Assembly: GCA_022709365.1 (NCBI GenBank)
Contig: JAKLIY010000001.1
Coordinates: 124,001-188,000, forward strand
Direction of reading: 5' to 3'
Source: Pseudomonadota bacterium
GTDB lineage: Bacteria > Pseudomonadota > Gammaproteobacteria > Competibacterales > Competibacteraceae
DNA length: 64,000 nt
Shown here: positions 26,754 to 35,714 of the stretch, piece by piece
Layout of the letters: every line of letters starts with the position of its first letter
Position numbering within the stretch: position 1 is the first letter of the stretch
Made by a program: the position numbers and the translations under genes
Notes under the pieces: generated by a model
What the model was told of the DNA's origin: nothing
Databases searched by the model: none
What the model saw: only the letters and a program-made list of their open reading frames with translations

Positions 26754-27623
26754 CTAATACTCCCGGCGGATGAGCTGCTCGATCAGCGGTTGCAGAATCA
26801 GTTCCATGGCAAACCCCATCTTGCCGCCTGGCACCACGACGGTGTTACGACGCGACATAAAGGAATCATGGATCATGTGCAATAGGTAGGTGAAATCCGG
26901 CTGGGTCTTGCGTGGCTCCCGGAAGCGGATCACCACGAAGCTCTCATCCAGGGTGGGAATGTCGCGGGCGGCAAAGGGGTTGGAAGTATCTACCGTCGGT
27001 ACCCGCTGGAAGTTGATGTCGGTGCGCGAGAACTGTGGCACGATGTAATGGGTGTAATCATGCATGCGCCGCAGGATGGTGTCGGTCACCGCTTCCGGGC
27101 TGTAGCCACGCTCAGCGGTATCGCGGTGGATTTTCTGAATCCATTCCAGATTGACGATGGGCACAACCCCAATCAGCAAATCCACATAGCGAGCGACATT
27201 CACTTTGTCGGTCACGACCCCACCATGCAGACCTTCGTAGAACAGCAGATCAGTTCCTAAAGGCAGTTGCGTCCACGGGGTGAAAAAACCAGGCTCCTGA
27301 CTGTAGAGTTTTGCTTCCTCCGGGTCATGGAGATAGTAACGTCGCAATCCAGTCCCATGCTCGCTGTACTCCATGAACAACGCCTCCAGCCGGTCAAACA
27401 GGTTACCCTCCGGTCCGAAGTGGCTGAGATGGCGACCTTCCTGCAGCGCCTGTTCCACCTGCTGCTGCATTTCCAGACGGTCATAGCGGTGAAAGCTGTC
27501 GCCTTCCACGGTGATGGCGTTGATTCCATCCCGTCGAAAAATATGTTCCATCGCCACGCGCACCGTCGAGGTACCGGCCCCGGACGAACCCGTAATGGCA
27601 ATAATGGGATGCTGTTTGGACAT
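26754..27623 (-). CDS. prkB: Phosphoribulokinase
   Basis: 289 residues, class I (proteobacterial) size. The P-loop is GSSGAGTST at 12-20. Conserved features include EGDSFHRYDR, HFGPEGNLFD, the Walker-B-like LLFYEGLHGG and IQKIHRDTAERG. The enzyme phosphorylates ribulose 5-phosphate to ribulose 1,5-bisphosphate, the Calvin-cycle acceptor. No rubisco or other cbb gene is in the window, and heterotrophs such as E. coli also keep a prkB, so autotrophy cannot be concluded. Single gene with its own promoter and a hairpin next to the start codon. It ends 15 bases from pheA, tail to tail. Confidence 0.93.
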   Translation of the reverse strand: MSKQHPIIAITGSSGAGTSTVRVAMEHIFRRDGINAITVEGDSFHRYDRLEMQQQVEQALQEGRHLSHFGPEGNLFDRLEALFMEYSEHGTGLRRYYLHDPEEAKLYSQEPGFFTPWTQLPLGTDLLFYEGLHGGVVTDKVNVARYVDLLIGVVPIVNLEWIQKIHRDTAERGYSPEAVTDTILRRMHDYTHYIVPQFSRTDINFQRVPTVDTSNPFAARDIPTLDESFVVIRFREPRKTQPDFTYLLHMIHDSFMSRRNTVVVPGGKMGFAMELILQPLIEQLIRREY

Positions 27624-27654
27624 GACCGCTCCACAAACTCAACTAAAAGCGGTC
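27624..27654 (-). promoter_or_regulatory. Hairpin covering the prkB ribosome-binding region
   Basis: Perfect 7-bp inverted repeat (GACCGCT / AGCGGTC, 17-base loop) directly adjoining the prkB start codon. In the mRNA the 3' arm includes the end of GGAG, the likely Shine-Dalgarno site, and touches the ATG. It could limit translation, stabilise the 5' end, or be a DNA operator. Confidence 0.4.
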
Positions 27655-27668
27655 TCACTATACACTGT

Positions 27669-27698
27669 TTTATATTGCAGCGCAGCAAAAAGGATCAA
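27669..27698 (-). promoter_or_regulatory. Predicted sigma-70 promoter of prkB
   Basis: On the minus strand, TTGATC (27698-27693), 18 bases, TATAAA (27674-27669). Four and five of six consensus positions match. The start would be near 27662, giving a leader of about 40 bases that holds the start-codon hairpin. Confidence 0.45.
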
Positions 27699-27827
27699 CG
27701 ATATTTAGCGATTTTATAGCAACTTGTAAAACGCTTTCACCGCAAATCCACATCACAGATCATTCCACCCATTATTAACCACCTTGAGGGGATTGTGGCG
27801 CAGGCTGCAAAATAACTTTGTATTTCA

Positions 27828-28175
27828 TCACTCTGCCTCCTGAGTCCCTGTGCGCCCCGCTTGCTCCAACAACCGCCGCAGTTGATAACGATAGATAAAC
27901 CCCGGCAAGGCGCTGACCGCGAAAAGGCACAGCGTAACGGTATAAAACTCCCAATCCTGGACATGAACCCCGCCAGTTGTCTTGTACTCAAATCCAAAGC
28001 CAATACCAGCAATCAGCCCATACAACAGGCCCCATTCGATAAGCCGAAACCAAAACGGCTTCGCCCGCCGGTTTCGGCGGGCGATGATTAATAACCAGCG
28101 TTCACTCAGCCAAGGCAGGTTGGCGGCGATCACCGCCAACCCCAGCCACAGGCCGATCATCAGGCTCTGAGACAT
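27828..28175 (-). CDS. DUF2818 family membrane protein
   Basis: 115 residues with two or three hydrophobic segments (about 5-23, 43-62, 77-95) and the conserved start LWLGLAVIAANLPWLSER. DUF2818 genes commonly follow nuoN in beta- and gammaproteobacteria, and here the gene lies 16 bases behind nuoN on the same strand. A role in complex I assembly or function is inferred from position only. Confidence 0.85.
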   Translation of the reverse strand: MSQSLMIGLWLGLAVIAANLPWLSERWLLIIARRNRRAKPFWFRLIEWGLLYGLIAGIGFGFEYKTTGGVHVQDWEFYTVTLCLFAVSALPGFIYRYQLRRLLEQAGRTGTQEAE

Positions 28176-28191
28176 ATCCGCTAAATCGGCC

Positions 28192-29631
28192 TCAGTTTAA
28201 CAGCGCCGCCGCACACCACGCCATCAACGCAGTCGGATACAGACCCAACCCCACCAACAGCAGCCCATTGGCGCTGATGACGATTTCCGTATCCCGACTC
28301 ATCTCGATGGCTTCGCTTTGCTCCGGCTTATCAAAGTACATACATTTCACCACCCGCAGATAGTAGAACGCGCCAATCACCGAGAACACCACGCCGACGA
28401 TTGCCAACCAGACCAAACCGATATTGACGACCGCCTGCAACACCACCCACTTGGCGTAGAACCCGACCAGGAACGGCACGCCGGCCATCGACATCATGAT
28501 CATCATCATCAGGAAGGCCAGCCACGGGCTACGGTCATTCAACCCCTTAAAATCATCAATGTTCTCCGCCTCAAAGCCCGACCGGCTCAGCATGATGACC
28601 ACACCGAACGCACCGACCGCCATCAGGACATAAACGATGGTGTAAAACATCGATGCCGCATAGCCTTCCGGGGTGCCGGACAGGATGCCCAGTAACAGGA
28701 AACCCACATGGGAAATTGTCGAGTAGGCCAGCATCCGCTTGATATTGGTCTGCGCAATCGCGACCAGATTACCCAGCGCGATGGACAGCACCGCCAGAAT
28801 AATCAGCATCTGCTGCCAGTCACCCTGCAACGTCCCTAGACCATCGACCAGAATCCGCATCACCAAGGCAAAAGCCGCCAGCTTGGGCGCGGAACCGATG
28901 TACAGCGTGACCGAGGTCGGTGCGCCCTGGTAGACATCTGGCAGCCACATATGAAATGGCACTGCACCCAGCTTGAACGCCAGACCAACCACCAAAAACA
29001 CCAGGCCAAACACCAGCACCAGGTTATTCGCACCTTGCTGACCCACAGCATCCGCTACAACCTGCAAATCGACGCTGCCGGTCGCGCCATAGATCATCGA
29101 GATGCCGTACAACAACATGCCAGACGCCAGCGAACCCAGTACAAAGTATTTCATGGCTGCTTCGGAGGCGACGGGCGAATCGCGGTCGGTCGCTACCAGC
29201 GCATACAGTGACAGCGACAGCAGTTCCAGCCCCAGATACACGCTGAGCAGGCTGTGGGCTGAAACCATAATCATCATACCCAGCACACCAAACAGACCCA
29301 ACACGTAGTACTCGCCCTTGAACAAATTGCGCTGGCGCAGATAGTCGCGGGAGTACAGGAACACTGCAGCGGAGGCCAGATAGATGAACAGCTTCAGCAG
29401 ATCACCCATGGCATCCTTGATGTAATGACCGAACATGGTGGTCACGGGCGCCTGGGAATAGGTCAGCAGCGTCAGCAGCGCTGCGCCTAACAGGGTCAAT
29501 TGCGCCAGCCCATAGGTGATATGGCGCTGCCGCTGTTCCAGGAACACGTCAATGACCAGGATCAAACAGGTCAAGGTCAGGACGAAGATTTCCGGCAGGA
29601 CCGGCATGAAATCAGGGGCGACAAAGTTCAT
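28192..29631 (-). CDS. nuoN: NADH-quinone oxidoreductase subunit N
   Basis: 479 residues, about 14 membrane helices; proton-pumping antiporter-like subunit of complex I in the inner membrane. Key Glu in [16 protein letters not shown], Lys in [21 protein letters not shown] and [21 protein letters not shown] are present. Last nuo subunit; followed by DUF2818. It is 32 bases from nuoM. Confidence 0.97.
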   Translation of the reverse strand: MNFVAPDFMPVLPEIFVLTLTCLILVIDVFLEQRQRHITYGLAQLTLLGAALLTLLTYSQAPVTTMFGHYIKDAMGDLLKLFIYLASAAVFLYSRDYLRQRNLFKGEYYVLGLFGVLGMMIMVSAHSLLSVYLGLELLSLSLYALVATDRDSPVASEAAMKYFVLGSLASGMLLYGISMIYGATGSVDLQVVADAVGQQGANNLVLVFGLVFLVVGLAFKLGAVPFHMWLPDVYQGAPTSVTLYIGSAPKLAAFALVMRILVDGLGTLQGDWQQMLIILAVLSIALGNLVAIAQTNIKRMLAYSTISHVGFLLLGILSGTPEGYAASMFYTIVYVLMAVGAFGVVIMLSRSGFEAENIDDFKGLNDRSPWLAFLMMMIMMSMAGVPFLVGFYAKWVVLQAVVNIGLVWLAIVGVVFSVIGAFYYLRVVKCMYFDKPEQSEAIEMSRDTEIVISANGLLLVGLGLYPTALMAWCAAALLN

Positions 29632-29663
29632 GAGTTATTATCCGATTCTTTCCGCCAGAAGCC

Positions 29664-31181
29664 TTACAGCAGCTTGGAGGTAACAACGTGCTGTATTAGA
29701 TTATCCACCGAAGCGTGCATCACCGAAGTGAGCGGATCGGGCCAGACGCCCAGCAACAGCACTGCCGCCGCCAGCAGACTCAGCATGATGATTTCCCGGG
29801 TACTCACATCTTTCAGTTCAGCCACATGACTATTGCCAATTTCGCCGAAAATGACCCGCTTGATCAACCACAGGGTATAGGCCGCGCCCAGGATCAAAGT
29901 CGCCGACGCCAGGAAGGCGATCCAGAAACTGGCCTTGAAGCTGCTCAAGATGACCATGAACTCGCCGACGAACCCGGAGGTACCCGGCAATCCGGAGTTG
30001 GCCATGCCGAACAGCACCATGAACGCCGCGAAAATCGGCATAGTGTTGGCGACGCCGCCATAGTCCTTGATCTGGCGGGAATGCACCCGGTCATACAGTA
30101 CGCCGACGCAAAGGAACAGCGCACCAGAGATGAAGCCGTGCGAGACCATCTGCACCATGCCGCCCTCGATGCCCATGGTCGCGCCGCTCAGGCTGCCGGT
30201 ATGGCGTTCGATGCCGAATACGATGAAGAAACCCAGGGTTACAAAGCCCATGTGGGCGATGGACGAGTAGGCGATCAGTTTCTTCATGTCCTGCTGAATC
30301 AGGGCGACCAGACCGATGTAGACCACCGCTACCAGTGACATGGTGATGATCAGCCAGTCCAGCATGGCGGCAGCGTCCGGGGTGATCGGCAAGGCAAACC
30401 GCAGGAAGCCGTAGCCGCCGATTTTCAGGGTAATGGCTGCCAGAATCACCGAACCACCGGTAGGCGCTTCCACATGGGCGTCCGGCAACCAGGTATGCAC
30501 CGGCCACATCGGCACCTTCACCGCGAACCCCAGCAAAAAGGCAAAGAAAATAAATACCTGCTCAGTCATACTCAGCGGCAGCTTGTGGAAATCGAGAATC
30601 TCAAAGCTACTAGCCTGGTTGTACATGTAGATCAGGGCAATCAACATGAACACCGAACCAAGGAAGGTATACAGAAAGAACTTGATCGTCGCGTACACCC
30701 GGCGCGGTCCACCCCAGATGCCGATGATCAGGAACATCGGGATCAGCATTGCCTCAAAGAACACATAGAACAGGATGGCGTCCAGCGCAGCAAACACACC
30801 GATCATCAGCCCTTCCATAATCAGAAAAGCCGCCATGTATTGGGCGATCCGGTATTGAATCACTTCCCAGCCAGCGATCACCACCAGGACAGTCATGAAC
30901 GCGGTGAGCAGGATCAACGGCATCGAGAAGCCGTCTACGCCCAGATGGTAGTTGACGCTGAAGGCGGGAATCCAGGGAACGAACTCCTGGAATTGCATCG
31001 CCGCAGTAGTCGCGTCAAAGGATGAGAACAACGGGAGGCTGATCAGGAAACTCAGGATCGCCACCGTCAGGGACAGCACCTTGGCGCGGCTGGGGTTTTC
31101 GTCGCCTACGAACAGCACCGCGATGCCGCCGAGGATCGGGAACCAGATGACAAGACTCAGCAAAGGCAGTTCCGACAGCAT
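29664..31181 (-). CDS. nuoM: NADH-quinone oxidoreductase subunit M
   Basis: 505 residues, about 14 membrane helices, antiporter-like proton channel of complex I. The conserved Glu is in FFEAMLIPMFLIIGIWGG and the Lys in GFAVKVPMWPVHTWLPDAHVEAP; QQDMKKLIAYSSIAHMGFV follows. ATG start. Lies between nuoL (18 bases) and nuoN. Confidence 0.97.
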   Translation of the reverse strand: MLSELPLLSLVIWFPILGGIAVLFVGDENPSRAKVLSLTVAILSFLISLPLFSSFDATTAAMQFQEFVPWIPAFSVNYHLGVDGFSMPLILLTAFMTVLVVIAGWEVIQYRIAQYMAAFLIMEGLMIGVFAALDAILFYVFFEAMLIPMFLIIGIWGGPRRVYATIKFFLYTFLGSVFMLIALIYMYNQASSFEILDFHKLPLSMTEQVFIFFAFLLGFAVKVPMWPVHTWLPDAHVEAPTGGSVILAAITLKIGGYGFLRFALPITPDAAAMLDWLIITMSLVAVVYIGLVALIQQDMKKLIAYSSIAHMGFVTLGFFIVFGIERHTGSLSGATMGIEGGMVQMVSHGFISGALFLCVGVLYDRVHSRQIKDYGGVANTMPIFAAFMVLFGMANSGLPGTSGFVGEFMVILSSFKASFWIAFLASATLILGAAYTLWLIKRVIFGEIGNSHVAELKDVSTREIIMLSLLAAAVLLLGVWPDPLTSVMHASVDNLIQHVVTSKLL

Positions 31182-31199
31182 GGTTTTTCTTCTTCCAGG

Positions 31200-33152
31200 T
31201 TAGCGGGCAACGAACCAAGTCAGCAGGATCAGTAGGCCGATGATCATGGCGAACGCATAGGTATAGAGGTACCCGGTCTGCACCTGCCGGGTGATGGCGC
31301 TGAACCAGCCCACCAGCCGCGCGGTGCCATTCACCATCAGGCCGTCGATCAAGCCGGCATCACCGTATTTCCACAGCACCGTACCCAGATTCTGGCTGCC
31401 GCGCATGAAGACCGACTGGTAGATTTCGTCAAATAAATACTTGCGTACCATAATGTCGTACAGCACGGCGACTCTCTGCTGGATCAAATCCGGCAGTTCC
31501 GGCTTCACCATGTACAAATAGAACGCTGAACCAAAGCCAGCCAGCACCAGAATGAACGGTAGGCCGGTCACGCCATGCAGGGCAAAGCTCATCGCCCCGT
31601 GAAAATGCTCACCCAGATGCTTCAAGACATCGTGCGCCGGCGCTACCGCGATAATTCCCTTGAACGCATCGCCAAACAACAGTGGCTCAATGGTCATCGC
31701 GCCAATCACCATGGATGGGATCGCCAGCAAAATCAACGGCACAGTCACCACCGCCGGCGTTTCATGCAGATGCTCCCGGGTGTGATGATCCATGCGCTCC
31801 TTGCCGTGGAACACCAGGAAATAGAGGCGGAAGGAGTAGAACGAGGTCACGAACACGCCCAGCATCACGGCGAAGTAGGCGAAACCGGACCCGGCGATAT
31901 GGGAGTAATGCACTGCTTCCAGAATGCTGTCCTTGGAGTAGAAGCCGGCGAAACCCGGAGTGCCGATCAGCGCCAGCGTGCCGAGCAGGAAAGTGATCCA
32001 GGTAATCGGCATGTGCTTCCACAGTCCGCCCATCTTGCGGATATCCTGCTCATGGTGCATCGCGATGATCACCGAACCGGCCCCCAGGAACAGCAGCGCC
32101 TTGAAGAACGCATGGGTCATCAGATGGAAAAATGCGGCGGAATAGGCCGATACGCCCAGCGCTACGGTCATATAGCCGAGTTGCGACAGCGTGGAGTAGG
32201 CCACTACCCGCTTGATGTCATTCTGGACGATGCCCAGGAAGCCCATGAACAGCGCCGTGATCGAACCGATAATCAACACGAAGCTCAACGCGGTTTCCGA
32301 CAGTTCAAACAGCGGCGACATGCGGGCTACCATGAAGATGCCGGCGGTCACCATCGTTGCCGCATGGATCAACGCCGAGATCGGAGTAGGGCCTTCCATC
32401 GAATCCGGCAGCCACACATGCAACGGCACCTGCGCGGATTTGCCCATCGCGCCGATGAACAGCAGGATGCAGATCAGGGTCATCAGCGACCAGTCGACGC
32501 CGGGGATAATCTGGACGGTTACGCCGGCCATCAGCGGGGCGGCGGCGAACACATCGGCATAGTCGATGCTGTTGAAAGCCATCAGCACGGCGGCGATGCC
32601 CAGCAGAAAACCGAAATCGCCCACCCGATTGACCAGAAAAGCCTTGAGGCTGGCGAAAATGGCGCTCTCGCGCTTATACCAGAAGCCAATCAGCAGATAG
32701 GACACCAGCCCTACACCTTCCCAGCCGAAGAACAGTTGCAGGAAGTTGTTAGCCATGACCAGCATCAACATGGCGAAAGTGAACAGCGCGATGTAGCTGA
32801 AAAAGCGCTGATAGCCGTCATCGTCGTGCATATAGCCAATGGTGTAAACATGAACCATCAGGGACACGAAGGTCACGGTGGAAATCATCACCGCCGTCAG
32901 ATTGTCGATCAGGAAGCCGATTTCCAGGCGGATACCTTCCACCATCATCCAGGTGTAAACCGACTCATTGTACGGTTCTGCGCCATTGAAGACATGGTGG
33001 CGAAGCACGATCAGCGATAGCAAAAATGAAATCGCCACACCGATAATCGTAACCCAGTGAGCGCCGGCACGGCCAATCTTGCGGCCAAACAGACCGGCGA
33101 TGATGGCGCCCAGCAGCGGCGCAAGCACAATTCCGAGATAGACGTTTTGCAT
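31200..33152 (-). CDS. nuoL: NADH-quinone oxidoreductase subunit L
   Basis: 650 residues. The antiporter core (Glu in FFGWEGVGLVSYLLIGFW, Lys in GKSAQVPLHVWLPDSMEGPTP) is followed by the long C-terminal extension with the lateral helix that runs along the membrane arm. It forms the distal proton pump of complex I. Directly followed by nuoM. A long open frame on the opposite strand (31575-33020) is a codon-bias shadow. Confidence 0.97.
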   Translation of the reverse strand: MQNVYLGIVLAPLLGAIIAGLFGRKIGRAGAHWVTIIGVAISFLLSLIVLRHHVFNGAEPYNESVYTWMMVEGIRLEIGFLIDNLTAVMISTVTFVSLMVHVYTIGYMHDDDGYQRFFSYIALFTFAMLMLVMANNFLQLFFGWEGVGLVSYLLIGFWYKRESAIFASLKAFLVNRVGDFGFLLGIAAVLMAFNSIDYADVFAAAPLMAGVTVQIIPGVDWSLMTLICILLFIGAMGKSAQVPLHVWLPDSMEGPTPISALIHAATMVTAGIFMVARMSPLFELSETALSFVLIIGSITALFMGFLGIVQNDIKRVVAYSTLSQLGYMTVALGVSAYSAAFFHLMTHAFFKALLFLGAGSVIIAMHHEQDIRKMGGLWKHMPITWITFLLGTLALIGTPGFAGFYSKDSILEAVHYSHIAGSGFAYFAVMLGVFVTSFYSFRLYFLVFHGKERMDHHTREHLHETPAVVTVPLILLAIPSMVIGAMTIEPLLFGDAFKGIIAVAPAHDVLKHLGEHFHGAMSFALHGVTGLPFILVLAGFGSAFYLYMVKPELPDLIQQRVAVLYDIMVRKYLFDEIYQSVFMRGSQNLGTVLWKYGDAGLIDGLMVNGTARLVGWFSAITRQVQTGYLYTYAFAMIIGLLILLTWFVAR

Positions 33153-33156
33153 GGGG

Positions 33157-33462
33157 CTAACCCTTCAGCGTGTCAAGGTCGGCGACGTTGATCGTGCGGC
33201 GGTTGCGAAACAGCACCACCAAAAGGGCTAGGCCAATAGCTGATTCGGCCGCCGCCACCGTCAGGATGAAAAAGACAAAAACCTGGCCGATGGTGTCGCC
33301 AAGGAACTGCGAAAAAGCGATGAAGTTGAAATTCACCGCCAGCAGCATCAACTCAATCGACATCAGCAGAATGATGACATTTTTCCGGTTCAGAAAGATG
33401 CCGGCGACGCTGAGACAAAAGAGGATCGCTCCCAGCACGAGATAATCAGTCAGCGCGATCAT
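33157..33462 (-). CDS. nuoK: NADH-quinone oxidoreductase subunit K
   Basis: 101 residues, three membrane helices with conserved Glu residues in [13 protein letters not shown] and [15 protein letters not shown] that take part in proton transfer. Length is standard. Four bases separate it from nuoL. Confidence 0.97.
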   Translation of the reverse strand: MIALTDYLVLGAILFCLSVAGIFLNRKNVIILLMSIELMLLAVNFNFIAFSQFLGDTIGQVFVFFILTVAAAESAIGLALLVVLFRNRRTINVADLDTLKG

Positions 33463-33508
33463 CTATCCCCCGCTTTGATATTTTGCATGGTTGGAAATCG
33501 ACTTGTAA

Positions 33509-34117
33509 TCAATTTTTCTTTTCCGAGGCCAGCCGCACTAGCCGCACCCGGTCATCCCGCGACACTCGCACCTGCTCGCCCGGATTTTGAGTCTTGACGC
33601 CCTCGCCTTCCCGACGGCGCATCGTCAGCGAAATAGCAGCAACAATCGCGACCAGCAAAATTACCGAAGCGATCTCAAATGGATAGACGTAGAAGGTGTA
33701 CAGAACGCTGCCCAGTTCCTTGGTATTACTGTAATCGGCGGCGTGAGCGGTCAAGCTGTACTGGTCGCCGCTAAAATAGCTGGAGCTGACGACCAGCCCC
33801 ATCTCAATGACGATGAGCAAGGCGACCGCCGCGCCGACCGGCAGGTATTTAATGAAGCCCTCCCGCACCGGGTCGACGTTAATGTCCAACATCATGACCA
33901 CAAACAGGAACAACACCATCACCGCGCCGACATACACCAGCACCAAAGCGATAGCCAGGAACTCGGCCTCGATCAGCAGCCAGAGTGCAGCGCTGGTGAA
34001 AAACGCCAGCACCAGGAACAACGCTGCATGAACCGGGTTGCGCACCGTAATCACCCGGACCGCAGCGAAAATTAGGATCAGGGCGAAGACGTAGAAGAGA
34101 AATTTTTCAAATCCCAT
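33509..34117 (-). CDS. nuoJ: NADH-quinone oxidoreductase subunit J
   Basis: 202 residues, five membrane helices. NPVHAALFLVLAFF and AEFLAIALVLVYVGAVMVLFLF, in part, carry the pi-bulge helix of NuoJ. A polar C-terminal tail (about 170-202, RRREGEGVKTQNPGEQ) faces the cytoplasm. Part of the membrane arm. It lies 46 bases from nuoK and nuoI. Confidence 0.96.
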   Translation of the reverse strand: MGFEKFLFYVFALILIFAAVRVITVRNPVHAALFLVLAFFTSAALWLLIEAEFLAIALVLVYVGAVMVLFLFVVMMLDINVDPVREGFIKYLPVGAAVALLIVIEMGLVVSSSYFSGDQYSLTAHAADYSNTKELGSVLYTFYVYPFEIASVILLVAIVAAISLTMRRREGEGVKTQNPGEQVRVSRDDRVRLVRLASEKKN

Positions 34118-34163
34118 GAGGAGACCTGTCTTTATTCGTCGTTATCGGGCAACGGAGGCCGGA

Positions 34164-34661
34164 CTAGCGGTAGGCTGCATCAGCGGCCCGGTCGGCGGCG
34201 ATCTGCGCCTCGCAGCGGTCGCCATGGGCCAGCAACTTCTCCTTGGTCATGATCTGCTCGCCGCGCTTCTCGAAATGATACTCAAACACCCGGGTCTCGA
34301 CGATGGCGTCGACTGGACAGGCTTCTTCGCAGAACCCGCAGAAAATGCACTTGAACAGATCGATATCATAGCGGGTCGTGCGGCGGCCGCCGTCGGCCCG
34401 CTGTTCCGACTCAATCGTAATCGCCAGCGCCGGGCAAACCGCTTCGCACAATTTGCAGGCGATGCAGCGTTCTTCACCGTTGGGATAGCGGCGTTGAGCG
34501 TGCAGACCGCGAAACCGGTGCGACAGTGGGGTCAGTTCTTCAGGGTACTGCACCGTGATCTTCTTGGAGAACAGGTAGCGGCCGGTCAACCGCAGCCCCA
34601 GTAACAACTCCCAGAGCATGAAGCTCTTGAAGTAGTACCGAATGGAGTTCAGGGTATTCAT
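34164..34661 (-). CDS. nuoI: NADH-quinone oxidoreductase subunit I
   Basis: 165 residues. Two [4Fe-4S] motifs, [12 protein letters not shown] and [12 protein letters not shown], hold clusters N6a and N6b, which pass electrons from NuoG to NuoB. A short amphipathic N-terminus attaches the subunit to the membrane arm. Normal length and spacing between nuoH and nuoJ. Confidence 0.97.
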   Translation of the reverse strand: MNTLNSIRYYFKSFMLWELLLGLRLTGRYLFSKKITVQYPEELTPLSHRFRGLHAQRRYPNGEERCIACKLCEAVCPALAITIESEQRADGGRRTTRYDIDLFKCIFCGFCEEACPVDAIVETRVFEYHFEKRGEQIMTKEKLLAHGDRCEAQIAADRAADAAYR

Positions 34662-34675
34662 TGCTTACTCTCCGC

Positions 34676-35698
34676 TCAATCGAACCACGGACCGACCTGG
34701 CCCAGCACACCCAGCCCAATCACGAACAGCCAGACCAGCGTGACCGGAATGAACACTTTCCAGCCCAGTCGCATGATCTGATCGTAGCGATAACGCGGGA
34801 AGGTGGCGCGGAACCACAGGAACAACAGCAACATCAACGAAATCTTGATGACCAGCCAAATCGCGCCAGGAACGAAGGCGAAAAGTTCGCCCAGCACCGG
34901 GACGCCCTGGAAAGGCGACAACCAGCCACCCAGGAACATGGTCGCAGCTAAAGCCGCCACCAGAATCATGTTGGCGTATTCGGCCAGGAAAAACACCGCG
35001 AAGGCCATGCCGGAATATTCCACATGGAAGCCTGCCACAATTTCCGACTCACCTTCCGCCACGTCAAAGGGCGCACGGTTAGTCTCGGCAACGCCGGAGA
35101 TAAAGTAGACCACGAACAAGGGAAGCAGCGGCAACCAGAACCAGTGCAGCAGACTGCCCTGCTGCGCCAGCACGATTTGATTCAGATTCAGACTGCCCGC
35201 CGCCATCAGTACCCCGACCAGCGCAAAACCCATGGCGATTTCGTAGGCGACAATCTGCGCCGCCGAGCGCATCGCACCCAGGAAGGCATACTTGGAGTTC
35301 GAGGCCCAGCCAGCGATGATCACGCCGTACACGCCCAGCGAGGTCAGCGCCAGCAAATACAGCAGACCCGCGTCCAGATGGGAAATCAGCAGACCATCGC
35401 CGAAGGGCACCACTGCCCAAGCTGCCAGTGCTGGTCCGAAAGAAATGACCGGCGCCAGCACGAACAGGAAGCGGTTAGCCCGACTCGGCAACACGATTTC
35501 CTTGAACATCAGCTTCATAGCATCGGCAATAGGCTGGAGCCAGCCCTTGGGACCGACCCGGTTAGGGCCGAGCCGAACCTGCATGTAGCCAATAATCTTG
35601 CGCTCAGCGAAGGTCAGATACGCCACAGCGATCAGCAGCGGCATCAGCACGACAATGATTTTCAGGAGGATGAAGATGATCGTCAGCAAGGTTTCCAT
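34676..35698 (-). CDS. nuoH: NADH-quinone oxidoreductase subunit H
   Basis: 340 residues, eight membrane helices. [16 protein letters not shown] and the acidic loop [20 protein letters not shown] are conserved quinone-site features. ATG 35698 is chosen; the frame stays open for 22 more codons, but these show no NuoH similarity and overlap the end of nuoG. It forms the quinone-binding base of the membrane arm. Confidence 0.97.
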   Translation of the reverse strand: METLLTIIFILLKIIVVLMPLLIAVAYLTFAERKIIGYMQVRLGPNRVGPKGWLQPIADAMKLMFKEIVLPSRANRFLFVLAPVISFGPALAAWAVVPFGDGLLISHLDAGLLYLLALTSLGVYGVIIAGWASNSKYAFLGAMRSAAQIVAYEIAMGFALVGVLMAAGSLNLNQIVLAQQGSLLHWFWLPLLPLFVVYFISGVAETNRAPFDVAEGESEIVAGFHVEYSGMAFAVFFLAEYANMILVAALAATMFLGGWLSPFQGVPVLGELFAFVPGAIWLVIKISLMLLLFLWFRATFPRYRYDQIMRLGWKVFIPVTLVWLFVIGLGVLGQVGPWFD

Positions 35699-35714
35699 GA
35701 TCCCATCCTGGTTA

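Noticed and set aside
31575..33020. A 481-codon open frame on the plus strand opposite nuoL
   Set aside because: Rich in His, Gln, Arg and Asp without hydrophobic core, exactly antisense to a well-supported nuoL; it is a codon-bias shadow.
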